Part shown: piece by piece, positions 24,064-37,390 of the stretch | Position numbering within the stretch: position 1 is the stretch's first letter | How the letters are laid out: every line of letters begins with the position of its first letter | NCBI GenBank assembly: GCA_905182985.1 | Contig: CAJJDN010000168.1 | Span: 169,217 to 233,216 of the forward strand | Reading direction: 5' to 3' | DNA: 64,000 bases | From: Paramecium sonneborni | Lineage: Eukaryota; Ciliophora; Oligohymenophorea; Peniculida; Parameciidae | Notes under the pieces: model-generated | What the model saw: only the letters and a program-made list of their open reading frames with translations | Databases searched by the model: none | Told to the model about the DNA's origin: nothing | Translations under genes and position numbers: made by a program

Positions 24064-25560
24064 ATGAATGAAACAGAGATTAATGCATTGATTGAATTAA
24101 TAAATTAAATAAAAGAATCACTTACAAATGATCAATAGAGAGTATAGATAATAAATATAGTGAATGCTTCTTTATAGAATAAATTATAATAAGTAAGAGA
24201 GAGCAATTCTAATACTGATAACTTTTTAAACTATTAATTATAATGCAATTAAAATAATATTGGAATAGCAATACTAAACAATTAAGGATAATTCAGTAAG
24301 ACAATTCTTCTCTATTTTTAGTTTTGACTGATTAATTAACAAGAGATATTCTTGAACTAAATTCAAACGTTAAATTAGAAGAAGCTACTTTTTTTTCCTT
24401 AATTAGCAATGTTTCTTCAAGTAAGTTGAAGTAATAATTAAATGATTGCTGTCTTTTATAAAGTGGTAAGGAAAAGGAAAGCTTTGAATTAGCTATATAT
24501 TCAAAAAGAAATAAAAAAAAAAGTTTACAATATCTGAAACAAATTGCTAAATAAAAAAAGAAGAATAAATAAAAAAAATTTAAAACATAAAGTAAATGAT
24601 TATAAAATTACGATAGATAAAGAAGAACATATAGAGAAAGCATTTATTATAATGGCAAAATATTTAAAGTCTGTGTAAATCACAATAAAAAAGGTTAATT
24701 TATAATTGCATGAAGATTTCATAGAATTTTTTAAGGGTTCAAAAGATATTTTGTTGCATAATTAATCTATATTAGAATAAAATAAGATATATTAAGTGGC
24801 TATTTGTGAAATATAAGAAATGAATGGACAAATTAATTTTAGTGTTGAAGATTTATTATCTGATCCTTATATAAAAAAAAATGAAAGTATAATAAATAAT
24901 GAATATCGATAGTGAAGTGGATAAAGAAAGTTAGAAAGCTTGGAGGTTAAGAATAGGCTTATGAAGATTTCTTATGAATATTGAAATAATTAAAATTAGA
25001 TATAATTTATGATTAAGATAGTTCTTATTAATATGCCTTCTTATATTTAATATAGTTAGTAAATGCCATGATCTTAATTTAAGATAGAAGGAAGATAGAA
25101 TAATAAATCACATGAATTAGATGGATTTCTAAGGCTATAGAAAATTATGATAAAAGTTTTGACTCTTAATTAACTTAGAGCTTTTAGAATATTTGAGTTT
25201 GAGTTTGATCCTTAATATTCTTAAAATATAATATTGATAAGGATATGACTAGTTTTATATTTGTTAAAAATATAGATATCCAGAAATATATATGAATTAA
25301 AAGAAGGTTAGAATTGAAATAAATAAAATGAATAAAAAACAAGGAGATATTAAATCTGAATAAAAGAAGTGTTTTTGATACAATTAAGAGATAAATATAA
25401 TAGATTGGTAGTAAATGAAAAAATTGTTAATAATTTTGCTGATATCAAGTTTATATTATCTAAAAGGTTTTAAGGAAAGAAGCATTTCTATCGAAAACTA
25501 TTTTTATTGCTTTCTTCTCTATAGATAAATAATTAAATAGTTTATTTTTATTTTTGATTT
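24064..25560 (+). pseudogene. Broken gene of unknown function, PAS-like start
   Basis: Starts MNETEINALIELINQIKESL, has a 26-nt intron (about 24297-24322) and continues intact to about 24560. Around a run of eight A (24572-24579) the frame shifts into VNDYKITIDKEEHIEKAF and a good frame to 24915. From there the protein-like sequence is split by several TGA codons and shifts (for example AYEDFL-TGA-ILKQL near 24990, and NRLVVNEKIVNNFADIKF near 25400). The stretch IGIAILNNQGQF followed by TRDILEL has the look of a PAS-domain beginning, a weak suggestion only. The first third could be a functional short gene; the rest looks decayed. The remaining 545 bp to 26105 hold no gene I recognise. Confidence 0.4.
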
Positions 25561-26105
25561 TTTCTATCATATCTCTGTAACTATCAATTGAAATAGATTA
25601 TTAGAGTACAAAGTTATTATGTTAATACGAAAAATATTATAAAATATTTTTATCAAATAGTCATGACTTACTTCAACCTTTTAGACCTTTTTAAGTGATT
25701 AATTCAGATTATAAATTAAAAGAAACCGTAGTTTATATATAATATTTATTGTTTTATTTAGGTCGCAGTTCAAAAGTTCTTTATAAAATACATAAACTCA
25801 ATAACCAGATGTAAAAAATGATTCAATCAATATACAAAAATCAACTAATTAAATAAATTAATAAAACCAATATTAACTTGTTAAAGAATTTAAGAATCTT
25901 TCAACCAATTCATATTATTCTAATCAAGAAACTTTAAAATTAATGGTTGATTAAATTTCAGGTATTATTTAAAAGGACTCAAATTTTATATAAGAAAATA
26001 AATGATGATTAATATTATATATGCATATTTATATCAAAAATATTATATAGATTTTATATACGTAGTTAGATATTTTATTGAGATTAGTAATAGAAATAAA
26101 TAATA

Positions 26106-28163
26106 ATGCAAAATCATAATTCCCTTTGTCAATCATGTGATAAATCAAAAGTTGATTATATTTAAATAGAAGATGTCAAATCATCATTTGCTTTATGTGA
26201 GCAATGCTTATAAAAGAAAGATAATAAATAAAAATACTTAAAAATAAAAGAATTTTAAGATAAGTGTAAGAGAAAGATAAAAGATGATTTTCCAAACTTT
26301 TATAAAATCTATTTATTAAAGAAAAATATCGATTAAATTAAATCTTGGAAAACTAAAATGTTACCTTAATTAGGAGATGTATTATCCTTTTTAGAAAATA
26401 AAAATTATAGTATTTAGAATTTCTAAATATTGATTAAATTTTTCTGTGAAGATGGCAAAAAATTTGAAAAGCTTGCAAACCAAATAATATTTTTTCTTTA
26501 TGCAAATCAATTCAATATATTAAACTCAGTGGATCAAAAATAACAAGGATAAAATTCACAATTGAAAGAAAAATTCTCTACTTATTTGTAAGGATTCATA
26601 AATAAATAATTTAAAATAGTAATGGATTATATTGAACCATCTATTATGAAAATATTTTCTTAAATTCCTGAAAATTTTTAAATTTACGATTAATATTTTT
26701 CAGAAGAAGATATCAAGTAAGAGGAAGGCAGTAAATATTTTGGTTATTCAAATATTATAGACCAAAAAAATGGTAAAGGGGTTTACTTATAAAAAGAGAT
26801 AATTTATTTTGGAATTTTTGAAAATGATATTTTTAAATATGGAGTTAAATTTGAATTTATTTCAAAAGAAGAAGGTGAATTCTTTTTTGGGTAATTTAAC
26901 TAAGATGTTATCGAAAATAATGGAAAAATGATTGCATATAAAATTTAAGATTAAATAATGTTTTAGGAGTATGAAGGTTAGTATAAAGATGGTTTGAGAA
27001 ATGGAAAAGGAAAATTCATATGGAATAAGAATTAAAAAAACGAAATTTTATATGATGGAGAGTGGATTAATGATTTATAAAATGGAGTGGGAGTAATTAT
27101 GAAAGATGGAAAATAAGACTTCACTTCTTTTGAAGAGGGAAAAATGATACCAAAAATTACAAATAAGTAAAATTAAAATACTTTTTAATAAAACTAGTTT
27201 CAACACTTTAATCCACAATTCAAATAACAAACTTAAGAATAAGAATAAATTTAATAAACTTCAATTTAATTTTTCTCTTAATATCAAAATAAACCTTTAA
27301 ATGAATAACCTTTAAGTCAAATCTAATAATTCTAAAAAGATATACGGAAAACTTAATTTTAAGATCAGAATAATATATCCTAAAATTATCAAAATAATAT
27401 TGTACGTAATACAAATACAAATATGAATATGAATAATACAAATAATATGAATATGAATATTAACTATAGGAATATGAATAATACAAATGCGAATAATACA
27501 AATTTGAATAATACATTTTTGAATAATACAAATGCGAATAATACAAATTTGAATAATACAAATGCGAATAATACAAATTTGAATAATACAAATGCGAATA
27601 ATACAAATTTGAATAATACAAATGCGAATAATACAAATTTGAATAATACAAATGCGAATAATACAAATTTGAATAATACAAATGCGAATAATACAAATTT
27701 GAATAATACAAATTTGAATAATACAAATGCGAATAATACAAATGCGAATATGAATAATTGCTATAGGAATATGAATAATATAAATTTGAATATGAATAAT
27801 AATACAAATACGAATATGAGTATTCAAAATAATCTGAATAATTAACAGAGCTAACTAAACCAAAATTAGATATTCTAAAAAAAATATTCATTTGAAAAGT
27901 TTAATTTTACAAATAATAATTTTAAATCTTTTTAAACTCCTTAACCTGAGAAGAATTAGCCATAAATAGGATTGTAAAGTCAAGAATTTAAAACAGATCA
28001 AAATCAAAAAGAAATTAAACCACCTATGTAATATGGTTAATTCATTCCGAGCAAACTTAATACACAATTTGGTTAATTCAATCCTAGCAAAACTAATCCA
28101 CAATTTAATCAAGGACAATAGCTACAATCAACAGATATACAATAAAATTAGTATAAGAAATGA
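26106..28163 (+). CDS. MORN-repeat protein with zinc finger and Asn-rich tandem repeat
   Basis: 685 aa, intronless, exactly in frame. Residues 8-40 carry CQSC...CEQC, a possible B-box-like zinc site. Residues 40-200 are helical. From about residue 205 there are MORN-type units (YFGYSNIIDQKNGKGVYL; YEGQYKDGLRNGKGKFIW; YDGEWINDLQNGVGVIM). MORN repeats bind membranes or act as scaffolds, often in basal bodies and cortex. From residue about 340 the chain is Gln/Asn-rich and contains the 15-bp minisatellite annotated separately (NNTNANNTNL). A second short direct repeat (about 28040-28110, FGQFNPSKTNPQF-like) ends the protein. Confidence 0.8.
27477..27746 (+). repeat. 15-bp coding minisatellite, 18 units
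   Basis: A 15-bp unit (AATAATACAAATGCG alternating with AATAATACAAATTTG) repeats without length change over 270 bp, giving the peptide NNTNA/NNTNL. Alternation makes a 30-bp higher-order unit for most of the array. Two flanking irregular stretches with ATGAAT motifs suggest older decay. The array is open in all three plus frames and also in minus frames, so the long antisense ORFs here are by-products. Confidence 0.95.
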
Positions 28164-28214
28164 ATGATAACATATAAAATAGATTGTCATAGAATTAATT
28201 TAAATAAAATAAAT

Positions 28215-30121
28215 TCATAAATCTAAGCGTTTTCCAATTTTTTCTAATAATTAAACTTCGGTAAGTGTTTGCATTTCTTCATAAAACTGATTGAAATCCA
28301 TATTAATATCTTTAAATTCTAAATATGGATTCAAACAGATAACAAAAAACCATCCTAATTAGAGTAATTCTTTATAAAAATGGTCAGAATCCTTGGTTTA
28401 TTTAATTAAAATTTTAATAATATCTAAGCTTTCTTGTACAACTTATTGATAGAGTGTTTGAAAGAAATTATTTTAATCAAAATTAACATCTAAAACTTAT
28501 TTAATTTTAGATGCCCTTTTATTATCAGTCTAAGTTGTTGAGAGTTCTTTTTCTATGATTTGTTTTTCTTTTTTATAGATATCCAAATAGAAATCTTCAG
28601 TATGTTTAATATCATTTTTAGTAACAGTTAATATTTTTTTATATTCTTAACTAATTAAATATCTTCCCCAAGTTTCTCTGTCAAATTTATCAGGATTAGT
28701 AGACATTAATTAATCATGCATTCTTTTGAGATGTACATTTTGATTTTTGGAGATACAAAAAATTGTAGAATAATATAATTCTTAATTTAATTTGAGAATT
28801 CCTTAATGAGACATCTTGATAATTTTTTATATGACATAATTAAAGAAGAAAGCAATATTTCTTTCAAATAAAAAATAAGTGTTATATTTTAACATAGCTT
28901 TTCTTCTTTTTTATTCAGTATCATATTAATTAATAATTTATAATCCCTATAAGTAAATAAAGTATAAAATACTTTTTCATGATTAATATCATCAGATTAT
29001 TATTTATCTTCATTACCTTAGGTTGATTATGGAGTTTAAGGTTCTTATACAATTTATTCCATTTAATCTAAATAACCAACAACTAAGTTCATTTCAAAGT
29101 ATAATTTATTAAGACTTTCTGAACGTGATAATTCATCTTTTTCTTTCATTAATTATTCTAAATTATTTTTGATTTAAGCTTCTTAAATTTAAATAATTTC
29201 ATGATTAAAAATTTATTCCCATGAATATCTATCCTAAAATAATAATAAATATAAATAAAATATTACTTTTTCTTAGACAACTAACATATGTCTTAATAAT
29301 TATTTAATTTTATCGCTTCTAACAGGTGCTTCTGGTATTACAAGAACAGTTTTTTTAATATTCTAAAGTAAATTATATTGATTGTCTCCATCCCAAGGAG
29401 GTTTTCCATATAACATTTCAAATAACATGACTCCCATAGACCATACATCACATTTTGAAGAAAACGGTTATCCTTCTAATATTTATGGTGCCATATATAA
29501 AGGAGATCCTACTCTTGAAAAATATGCAGGATCTATCTGTTTTATTTATAATATACCATTCATTCCAGTATCTATCACTCTAGCAAATCCAAAATCAGTA
29601 ATTTTAGCTACTCCATGATGTAATAATATATTTGCAGGTTTAATATCTCTATGTATTATTTTTAATTAATATAATGTCTTAAATCCTTCTACTAAATGCT
29701 TTAAAAAGATAACTGCTTCCACCTATAAAATTAAAATATATCATAATACTTCACTTAATCTCCTTCCATATTTTGTCGATAAGTATTTCTTCAAATCACC
29801 ATCATGACAATATTCTAAAAATAAATATAAATAATGTGGTGTTCTTGCAACATCAAATAATTTTACTATATGAGCATTATTTGCCTATTACAATATTGAT
29901 ATCTCTCTTTTTATATGCTCAACCATCTTCGCTGAGTCTTTTATACTCTAAAATCATTATTCTTATTATCTTACAGCTATTGATATTGCTTTTACAGCCA
30001 CTTGCTTTGTTTCATCATTTTTTTTGAATCCTCGATACACTGTTCCAAATGCTCCACTTCCTAACTTTTTATTCACTATTATGTATTTATCAATCTATTT
30101 TGTTGTCCACTCTTCTGTCAT
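28215..30121 (-). CDS. ATG1/ULK-like serine/threonine kinase
   Basis: About 600 aa with several short introns (for example 29956-29982). The kinase domain is N-terminal: [81 protein letters not shown]. The SPLYMAPQIL form of the APE motif and the short LGSGAFG loop fit the ULK/ATG1 group that starts autophagy. The C-terminal 300 residues are helical ([12 protein letters not shown], then [13 protein letters not shown]), in the place where ATG1 kinases carry the MIT-type ATG13-binding region. The group call is good; orthology to true ATG1 versus other ciliate ULK-like kinases is not settled. Confidence 0.82.
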
Positions 30122-31877
30122 TATTCAATATAAAATTATTGTATTTTTTATCACAATAATGAATTGTTAATATTATTACAATTCCTTAACAAAAAAATAC
30201 TTTCAATTTACAAATCTATTAATCAAAATCTCAATTATTTATCATAATCAAATATTCCTTTTTAAAGTTCTCTCTATTTATTCTCAATCACCATCACTTT
30301 CATCAACAATTTTATTTGTATATCATTATTTAAATACTTAAATTACTTAATAATACTCCCATTCCTTATTCATTTTAGTTCATATTAAAATATACTCATC
30401 TTTCTTTTTCAAATTTACAATTACTTATATTATCATCTTATCATAATTCATTATATGAGCCACTAAAAAACGTCTTTTCATATTTTATAAGGTTTTCTTT
30501 CATTTGAATAAATTCATTTTTTTAAAACCTACATCACCAAAAAAAAAATAAATCTATCATCAAATGAATACTCTTTCAATCATATCGTTCAATTGAGATC
30601 TTTTGTTTTCAATTAAAGGTTATCAGTAAATTTTAGTTTTGTATTTATCTCCTTAAAATTATTTTTTATTTTAATATAAAACAAAAACATCAAACAAACC
30701 GAATTCTAATTAAAAACATATCTATCAGTTATTTCAGTGTTTAAAAAGATAATAAGATCAAAATATAATCGTTATTTTTCAATAATTTATGAGATTTTCA
30801 TTTATTTTATCACTTTATGAATTATTAAAATTTATACCATTTTGTTTTTGATAATATATATTTAAATATAAATTATTAATAAAATAAACAAAATAAAATT
30901 TATCATTTAATCAAATTTTGTTAATTTAATAAAAAATCAAAATAATTTTTTTTATAATAAATAATAAATATATTATATGGTATTTAGATCAATAATCTCA
31001 GATTATTCTCTTCACAAAATTTATTACCTTATGTATTTTCTTTTAGTTACAGACTAAATTCTAGCTCCTTTTAATTAGAAAACCTGATAGGAAATGTTAT
31101 TTTTAAATTATACCTTTATGAAAGAGATCTCCAATACAAAAACTAATTAAATTTCTCATTTATGACTTCTTTATAATTCAATATGATATTTATTTGTCAA
31201 TTGAACTTTGCATAACTTTATTTATAAATGAGATTATTTATGAATATCCTTGATGGATATCTAGAAAGTAATGTAAGCTTCAATTTTTTGTAAATCTGAT
31301 AAGAATAGCATTATGAAGTTATTAAGAAGTCTAATTTTTTAATTTAAAAGTGCTCGTATTAAAATCGTTATCCTATGATTTTAATGAAAAAAATTATGTT
31401 ATTTTTGGATGAAACATAAAAATCATTCTCAACATTTGCCTTATGAATATTATCTTTTAAACATTTATATTAGGTTTGAGCAAATTTTTTCCTTGAAACT
31501 TTCTAGCTTGTTTATCAATTTTTGTTAATAGACAATTAAGTTTCTAAATTAGAGTTCCTTTATTATTTTTTGAAGATATTTTCTGATACTTTTAGTTCTT
31601 AAATAGTGTTTAATATAAACAAATCAGATATATTGTTTTTAAGATGAAATTATTTAAAGAATATATATAGAATGTTTTAATTAAAAATAAAGTGATAAGT
31701 ATATATTTATTAATTTAGTAAGTAATTTGAGAGAAAATGGAAATGAATAAAATAATAATAATTAGATTTATTAAATGGAATTATATTAGCATAATAATTT
31801 TACACTTTTCATCAATTTATGTTAAATAGTTGTGAAAAAATAAATAAAAGTAATATAATTAAAGTCGTTTTGAGAAT
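30122..31877. other. AT-rich intergenic region
   Basis: 1.75 kb between divergent genes. I see no credible coding sequence. It is strongly AT-rich, with T-rich plus-strand composition in the first 600 bases. Confidence 0.45.
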
Positions 31878-34662
31878 ATGTTTGAGGAATATTATTAGAA
31901 ATATTTGAGAATAGAATCAAATATACCTGAAGAATAAAGATAGAAATTAAACTTTCTGATATTTTCAATAAAGAATAATGTAAATACTGAAATTGAAATA
32001 AATCCTGAAAATTATCCTGACTTAGAAATAGATGAAATATAAGGATTATTTAATTTACCAATTGAAGCATAAAAGAGCATGTTTTGTTCAGTGTTTAAAA
32101 GTTTAGAATTAGAGGATGATTCAAAAATATTTGGAGAATTACATGTAAAAGGAGAGATGTTAGGAATATGGAGAACAAAGAAATTAGAATTGAATTTAAC
32201 TCATAAAAAGTTAATAGTGCCTAGAAAAGAGGGTAATGTAGAAATGTAATTATAAAAATATGGAATAATATGGGTAGGATAGAAGAAAATCAAGAGTTTA
32301 CATTATTGTTTTATTTTATTAGCACATAGTTAAGCAATATATGATTATTATAAGTAATTGATATTGGGTTCTGATGATGAAGAATATGCAAAGAAATGGT
32401 TTAATCTATTAAATGGTATATGTGATTCAAAATCTAAAAAACAAAGAAGGATGAGTGTTGAATTTACAAAATAAATGATTGGTAATTCTGCATTAACTAA
32501 ATCTGATTAATTCGACTTAAGCAAAAGTGATAATTATAATGAAAGTTGTTTATCTTCTAAACCAGAGAAAAAGGATATGTAAAGAATATTGGAATAGTCT
32601 GAGTCTCCAGATAACTAAAAAAAGGATTCGTAAGAGACTTTCACTTGTTTCAAAGAAGAAGATAAAAGCTAATTCAATGCATAAATTCCATAGAATATAA
32701 AAGAATGTATTCCAAAATTAACAAATATACCTTGGTATTTGTGTGATGTGACTGTAAATAAATTTAAATAAGGAGAGTTTTATAAAGTAGGAAATAATGT
32801 ATATAAAAGTGTATCTAAAAAAGGATTGTATTAAGTTCAGATTATTTTAGAACATGATATAGATATAGTAAAACATTTTCTTTATGAAGGATTTGGATTC
32901 AATAAATTTATAATAAAAGAGTGGACAATGTTTGATTATGAAGATTATAAGGTTGTAGATTAAACTAGAATCTAATCAATATTTGGTTATGGCAGAGAAA
33001 AATAAATATATCTAATGAGACATAAGTCATAAGAGTGTATTATAGAAAAATAACTTAATACACTTAATCCTATATATTCAATAGCTAAATTATTCAAAAA
33101 AACAAAAAATTCATTATATAATGGATTATAATAAAGAAATCAAAATAATTCTAATGATTTATTAACATAATCAACAATTGTTTAGATTCTATGTTAATTA
33201 GATGAAAATATCTTTTTAGATACTTAAAATATTGCATATATGGAATAATATCATGGTTTAAAAGACTATATTGATTATATAATAAATTTTAGAGATCTTA
33301 ATTTTGATTAATAACAAATTTAAACTCTTAATATGTAATTGTCAAATAAATCAGAAGATCTTATTATATAAAAAATTGATTAATCAATTGAATTAGAAAG
33401 GAGAGTTCCAAACAATATAATGGAACTTTTAGAGTTTGTTTAAGAAAACAAACATTGGAATGCATGTTTGAAAAAATAATTTTAAATGGAGCCAATTTAA
33501 GTAGAGTAAAAGTTCATGAAAAGTACTTCAGAAGGTCATTTCTTATTAAAAAATGATTGGAAAGTAGATTAAAATTAAGGTGGTTTATTATATGTAGATT
33601 AAGTTGGATTAAGAGAATAGAGAAAAGTATTTTCTTACTTGTTGTCATAAATAGGATGTAATATAGCTTCTGGTAAGTCTATAATGAGTATTAGTTTACC
33701 AGTTTATGTATTTGAAAAATAAAGTAATTTGTAGAGATATGCAAATTCATTAACTTATTTATAATATTTAGATGAAGCAGCAGTTTAAATAGATTATTTA
33801 TTTTAATTTAAAAACTTCTTATCATATGGATATGGTACAATAATTCTTTATTTGAATATGTGGAAACCATTTAATCCTATACTGGGTGAAACATATTCTG
33901 GATTTATTAATGGATGTCCTATTTATGGAGAATAAGTATCACATCATCCACCAATTAGTAATTTATTAATATATGGAAAAGGATATAGGTATAGAATCTA
34001 TATTATAATAATAGAGTAAATCATCGTTTATGTACTATAGCTAGTATATCTGCTAATTCAGTTAGTGGAATCAATTAAGGATATACAAAAGTATTATTCT
34101 ATGAATCTAATAATGAATTCATTTTCTTACCTTGTTCTGGATTATATACTGGTACATTGTATGGTAATAAACTATTCTAAATGGTTGGTAAATTTCATGT
34201 TATTGATTTGAAACACAAATTAGTAGCTGAAATCAAATTGAATCCCTATCCAAGTTCAATTTGGAAATAAAGAAGAGATCATTTAGATGATTATTTTGAA
34301 GGTTTTATCTATGAAGTTAATGATCAATTTATTAAAAGATTCTAAAATGATGGATATCTCAAATTTAAAGAATTAAAATAAAATGAAATTGTTAGATCAA
34401 TTTCAAATATTAATGGAATCTGGCATAAAAATATGTTTATTGATAATTAAGAAATATGGAATATTAATACTCAACCTTATATATTAGAGGATGAAGAGTA
34501 TTTATTCAACTCATCATACTTAGTAATCCTTTACCATCTGATTCGAATTTTAGAGAAGATTTGATTGCATGGAAAACATCAAACTTTCATTTAGCTATGA
34601 AAATCAAAATCAAAATGGAAGAATAACAAAGATCTGATGCTAAATTAAGAAAAAAACATTGA
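31878..34662 (+). CDS. Oxysterol-binding protein-related protein (ORP)
   Basis: 910 aa with two 26-nt introns (about 33988-34013 and 34498-34523); exactly in frame. ORPs exchange sterols or PI4P between membranes at contact sites. The N-terminal third has a PH-like stretch (IFGELHVKGEMLGIWRTK, then LHYCFILLAHS, then AKKWFNLLNG). The lipid-transfer domain is C-terminal with the family signatures KPFNPILGETYSG and EQVSHHPPISN, then FHVIDLKHKLVAEIKLNPYP and the closing NPLPSDSNFREDL...EEQQRSDAKLRKK. No ankyrin or membrane segment and no clear FFAT motif. It ends 27 bp before the convergent phosphatase gene. Confidence 0.92.
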
Positions 34663-34689
34663 ATTTATTTATTGATAATCTTTTAATAC

Positions 34690-35971
34690 TCATTAAAGTT
34701 ATTGTGGCCTACCAAATAGATTTTCTAATACTTTGTAAGGTCCACGGTGATCCACAAAATAATGTAATTTCAAATTGTTTCTATTATATTCTCTTATATC
34801 AGATACGCCTATCATATTTTTTAAATATTTTTCCAACTCTATCAATTCTTTATCCTCTTTATTATCATAGAATGGAATTATAGGTATTCCATTATCTATT
34901 TGCCATGCATATGAATAAGATGCATTGTCTATCAAAGCAACTTAATTTAATTGTCTATTTGTGCTATCACAAAATATTCTCAAATCTTTAGTGTACAGAG
35001 AACTATTCGTTTAAGTACAACTATCTCGAAATAATCGGTGACTTACAATTGTTTAATCTGGATCTAAGTAGTTGCAAACCTAATTAAATATTTCTATTAC
35101 CTTTTCTGCATAGCAACTGTGAGAAGCAGTAAAGATAATTATTTCAAAATAATTTGAGAGATTTTTTAACATTTCTTTTGCATAAGGTCTGACATTAATT
35201 CCTGCTCTTACTGTTTGATGTTTAGAAACATTAATTTCTAAAAGTACATCACAAGGTAAAGAGGGTGTTTCATTACAATGTACTAAAGTTTCATCTAAAT
35301 CAAAAAACAAAGTAATTTATCCTTATTTGGTTATGATTTAATTTACTTTAATTTTTTTTGGGTATTTTATGAGATCGATTATAGTCATTATTATTTTGAG
35401 GAAAAAACTTACAATTTAAGCCCTAATAAGTTTAATGGAAATGTTCACGATACATACGAGAGATATAATCAGAACCATTAGTATCAAATGCCTTTTAGAG
35501 TTTACTTAGATAATAGATTTCATTTCTTTTGTTTTAACTCTATGATCTAGGCTTTGAAGAAGGACTTGATATACGAAACTATTATAGTCGAGATTAAGGA
35601 GTAAGGGAATATGATTTCATTTGAGTAGGTAATTCAATTTTGGGATCAATTGCAATTACTTTTTTTTTTAATGGCGATGAAATCAATTTATTCTCAACTT
35701 TAGTTACTAATTTATTCAACATAGAATCATTATCCATTGATCTTTAATTTCTCTTCTCCTTTATTTTATTTTTCAAAGCATCATTATTCAATAATTGTCC
35801 TTATCCATAATCTGGTGCTTTTACATTTGCTAAACTAAGAAAAAATCCACCTGGTTGATCAGAATTCTTGCTTGAAGATGAATATAATTTACTCTTCTTT
35901 AAATCTATTATCTAAGAATTTGTAATTCGATCATGTCTTGATAGCTTAGATCCATTCCTAGATAAACTCAT
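34690..35971 (-). CDS. CTD-type (SCP/FCP1-like) haloacid dehalogenase phosphatase
   Basis: About 410 aa. The N-terminal 150 residues are a Ser/Lys/Asn-rich tail (MSLSRNGSKLSRHD). The catalytic domain starts LFFDLDETLVHCNE with the DxDxT nucleophile motif, continues NVRPYAKEMLKNLSNYFEII, then FTASHSCYAEKVIE, and ends with IDNASYSYAWQIDNGIPI and FVDHRGPYKVLENLFGRPQ. Small CTD phosphatases act on phosphoserine in the RNA polymerase II tail or on other targets. Introns are present upstream of the catalytic domain (around 35340-35440) and near 35000, but I could not fix all borders; an A8 run near 35350 complicates the reading. Confidence 0.83.
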
Positions 35972-36346
35972 TCAAATTATATTTTTATATATTATTCTAA
36001 TTTATTTATCATTTCATAATATTATTATACTTAAACATTTCAGTAAATTTCTAATATTATGCAGTTACAACAATGCATCATAAATAATACAATATTAATT
36101 GATATTTATTCAATATATTTAAATTTAATCATTTTTTTGACAAAAATGTTTGTATATTATAATTTCTATACATTCAGATTAAATTATATTACATATACAA
36201 ATTATAAACAAACAAAAATTCTAAATATTAAATCTTCTTCTCAGAACATTGATCGAGAATATTCAATTCTTTAATTAAAGAGTTGATTTAACTTCATGTA
36301 TTCTAATTTATGATCATTTTATTTTATCAAAATTGAATATTAAAAA
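35972..36346. other. AT-rich divergent intergenic region
   Basis: 375 bp between divergent starts; no gene recognised. It should hold promoters for the phosphatase and MORN genes. Confidence 0.4.
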
Positions 36347-37209
36347 ATGGGATGTATATAACAAAAGGATCATCATATGAAGCAGTTCAACATAAAATTA
36401 CCCGATTCAAGTACATGATGTAAAATAATTTTAGTAAATCAAACAACTCTTTTGACTGATTTAGACCTATCTGATTCTTAAGATTAATATTTATAGATAG
36501 GAATAAATCTAAGCAGTATAGGAGAATTGCATCCTAATGTTTAAAAAGTATATGAAGAATTAGGAGATTTATTTCCTAATCTATAAGGTCAATACTTAAT
36601 GATGCCTGATTAAAGTATTTATTTTGGTTAAATATCAAATGGTAAAAGAAATGGATAAGGAAAACAACATTGGTAAAGAGAAGGGAATTTTATGGAAGGG
36701 TATATTTTATTGTATAAACTTTATAAGGACTTGGATCGATAATCAATTAAATGGAAGAGCAAGAATGATTTATCCAAATGGAGATTAGTATTATATTATA
36801 TTGATAATTGTTTAGTTTTGATGGAAATTTTGTTAATAATATGGCAAATGGTTAAGGCAAATTTGTGAATTAAAGAAAAGAAATGAGAGGATTTTGGTTT
36901 AATAATAAATTAATTGGAGAAGGCACTGAAATACGTAAAAATGGGACAATCTATGTTGGATAATTTTAAGATGGCAAAATTCATGGTTAAGGTAAATTTG
37001 AATTTGCAAATGGTTGTGTTTACAAAGGCAATTTACATAAGGGAAAGATGCATGGTAATGGAGAACTTATTTTTAATGATAATTCAAGATATATTGGTGA
37101 ATTTAGAAATAATTGTATTTAAGGAAGAGGAATATATGAAGCTAACTATCCAATTCATGGTTGGGTAATAATTTAATTTTATTTTATTTTAGTTTCACTC
37201 AAAATATGA
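36347..37209 (+). CDS. MORN-repeat protein with acylation-type N-terminus
   Basis: 260 aa after three introns (24, 28 and 28 nt); exactly in frame. It starts MGCIQQKD, with Gly2 and Cys3 as in N-myristoylated and palmitoylated membrane proteins. After about 70 residues come at least six MORN units: YFGQISNGKRNGQGKQHW, then TWIDNQLNGRARMIYPNG, FDGNFVNNMANGQGKF, YVGQFQDGKIHGQGKFEF, YKGNLHKGKMHGNGELIF, YIGEFRNNCIQGRGIYEA. A fourth possible 28-nt intron (37165-37192) would move the stop to 37315. It is probably a cortical or membrane scaffold. Confidence 0.8.
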
Positions 37210-37390
37210 AAATTAAACATTGTTTCTCTATTTTTTCAGGTAAGAAATACCAGTCTAATTTAATTAACATGATTGCACTCTAATTTAGAAATAATTAGAT
37301 ACTTTTTTTGATTGAAAATTTACTATTCTCTTTATTTATTTATTAACTAATAATAATATATTCATAATTATTATATAAATTCTATTAATA

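Noticed and set aside
27312..27891. Long minus-strand ORFs across the minisatellite (140-171 codons)
   Set aside because: They are antisense readings of the 15-bp repeat. The plus frame is continuous with upstream MORN coding and downstream sequence, and the antisense peptides are simple repeats.
34659..34883. Plus-strand ORF overlapping the phosphatase
   Set aside because: Antisense shadow of the C-terminal catalytic region of the CTD-type phosphatase.
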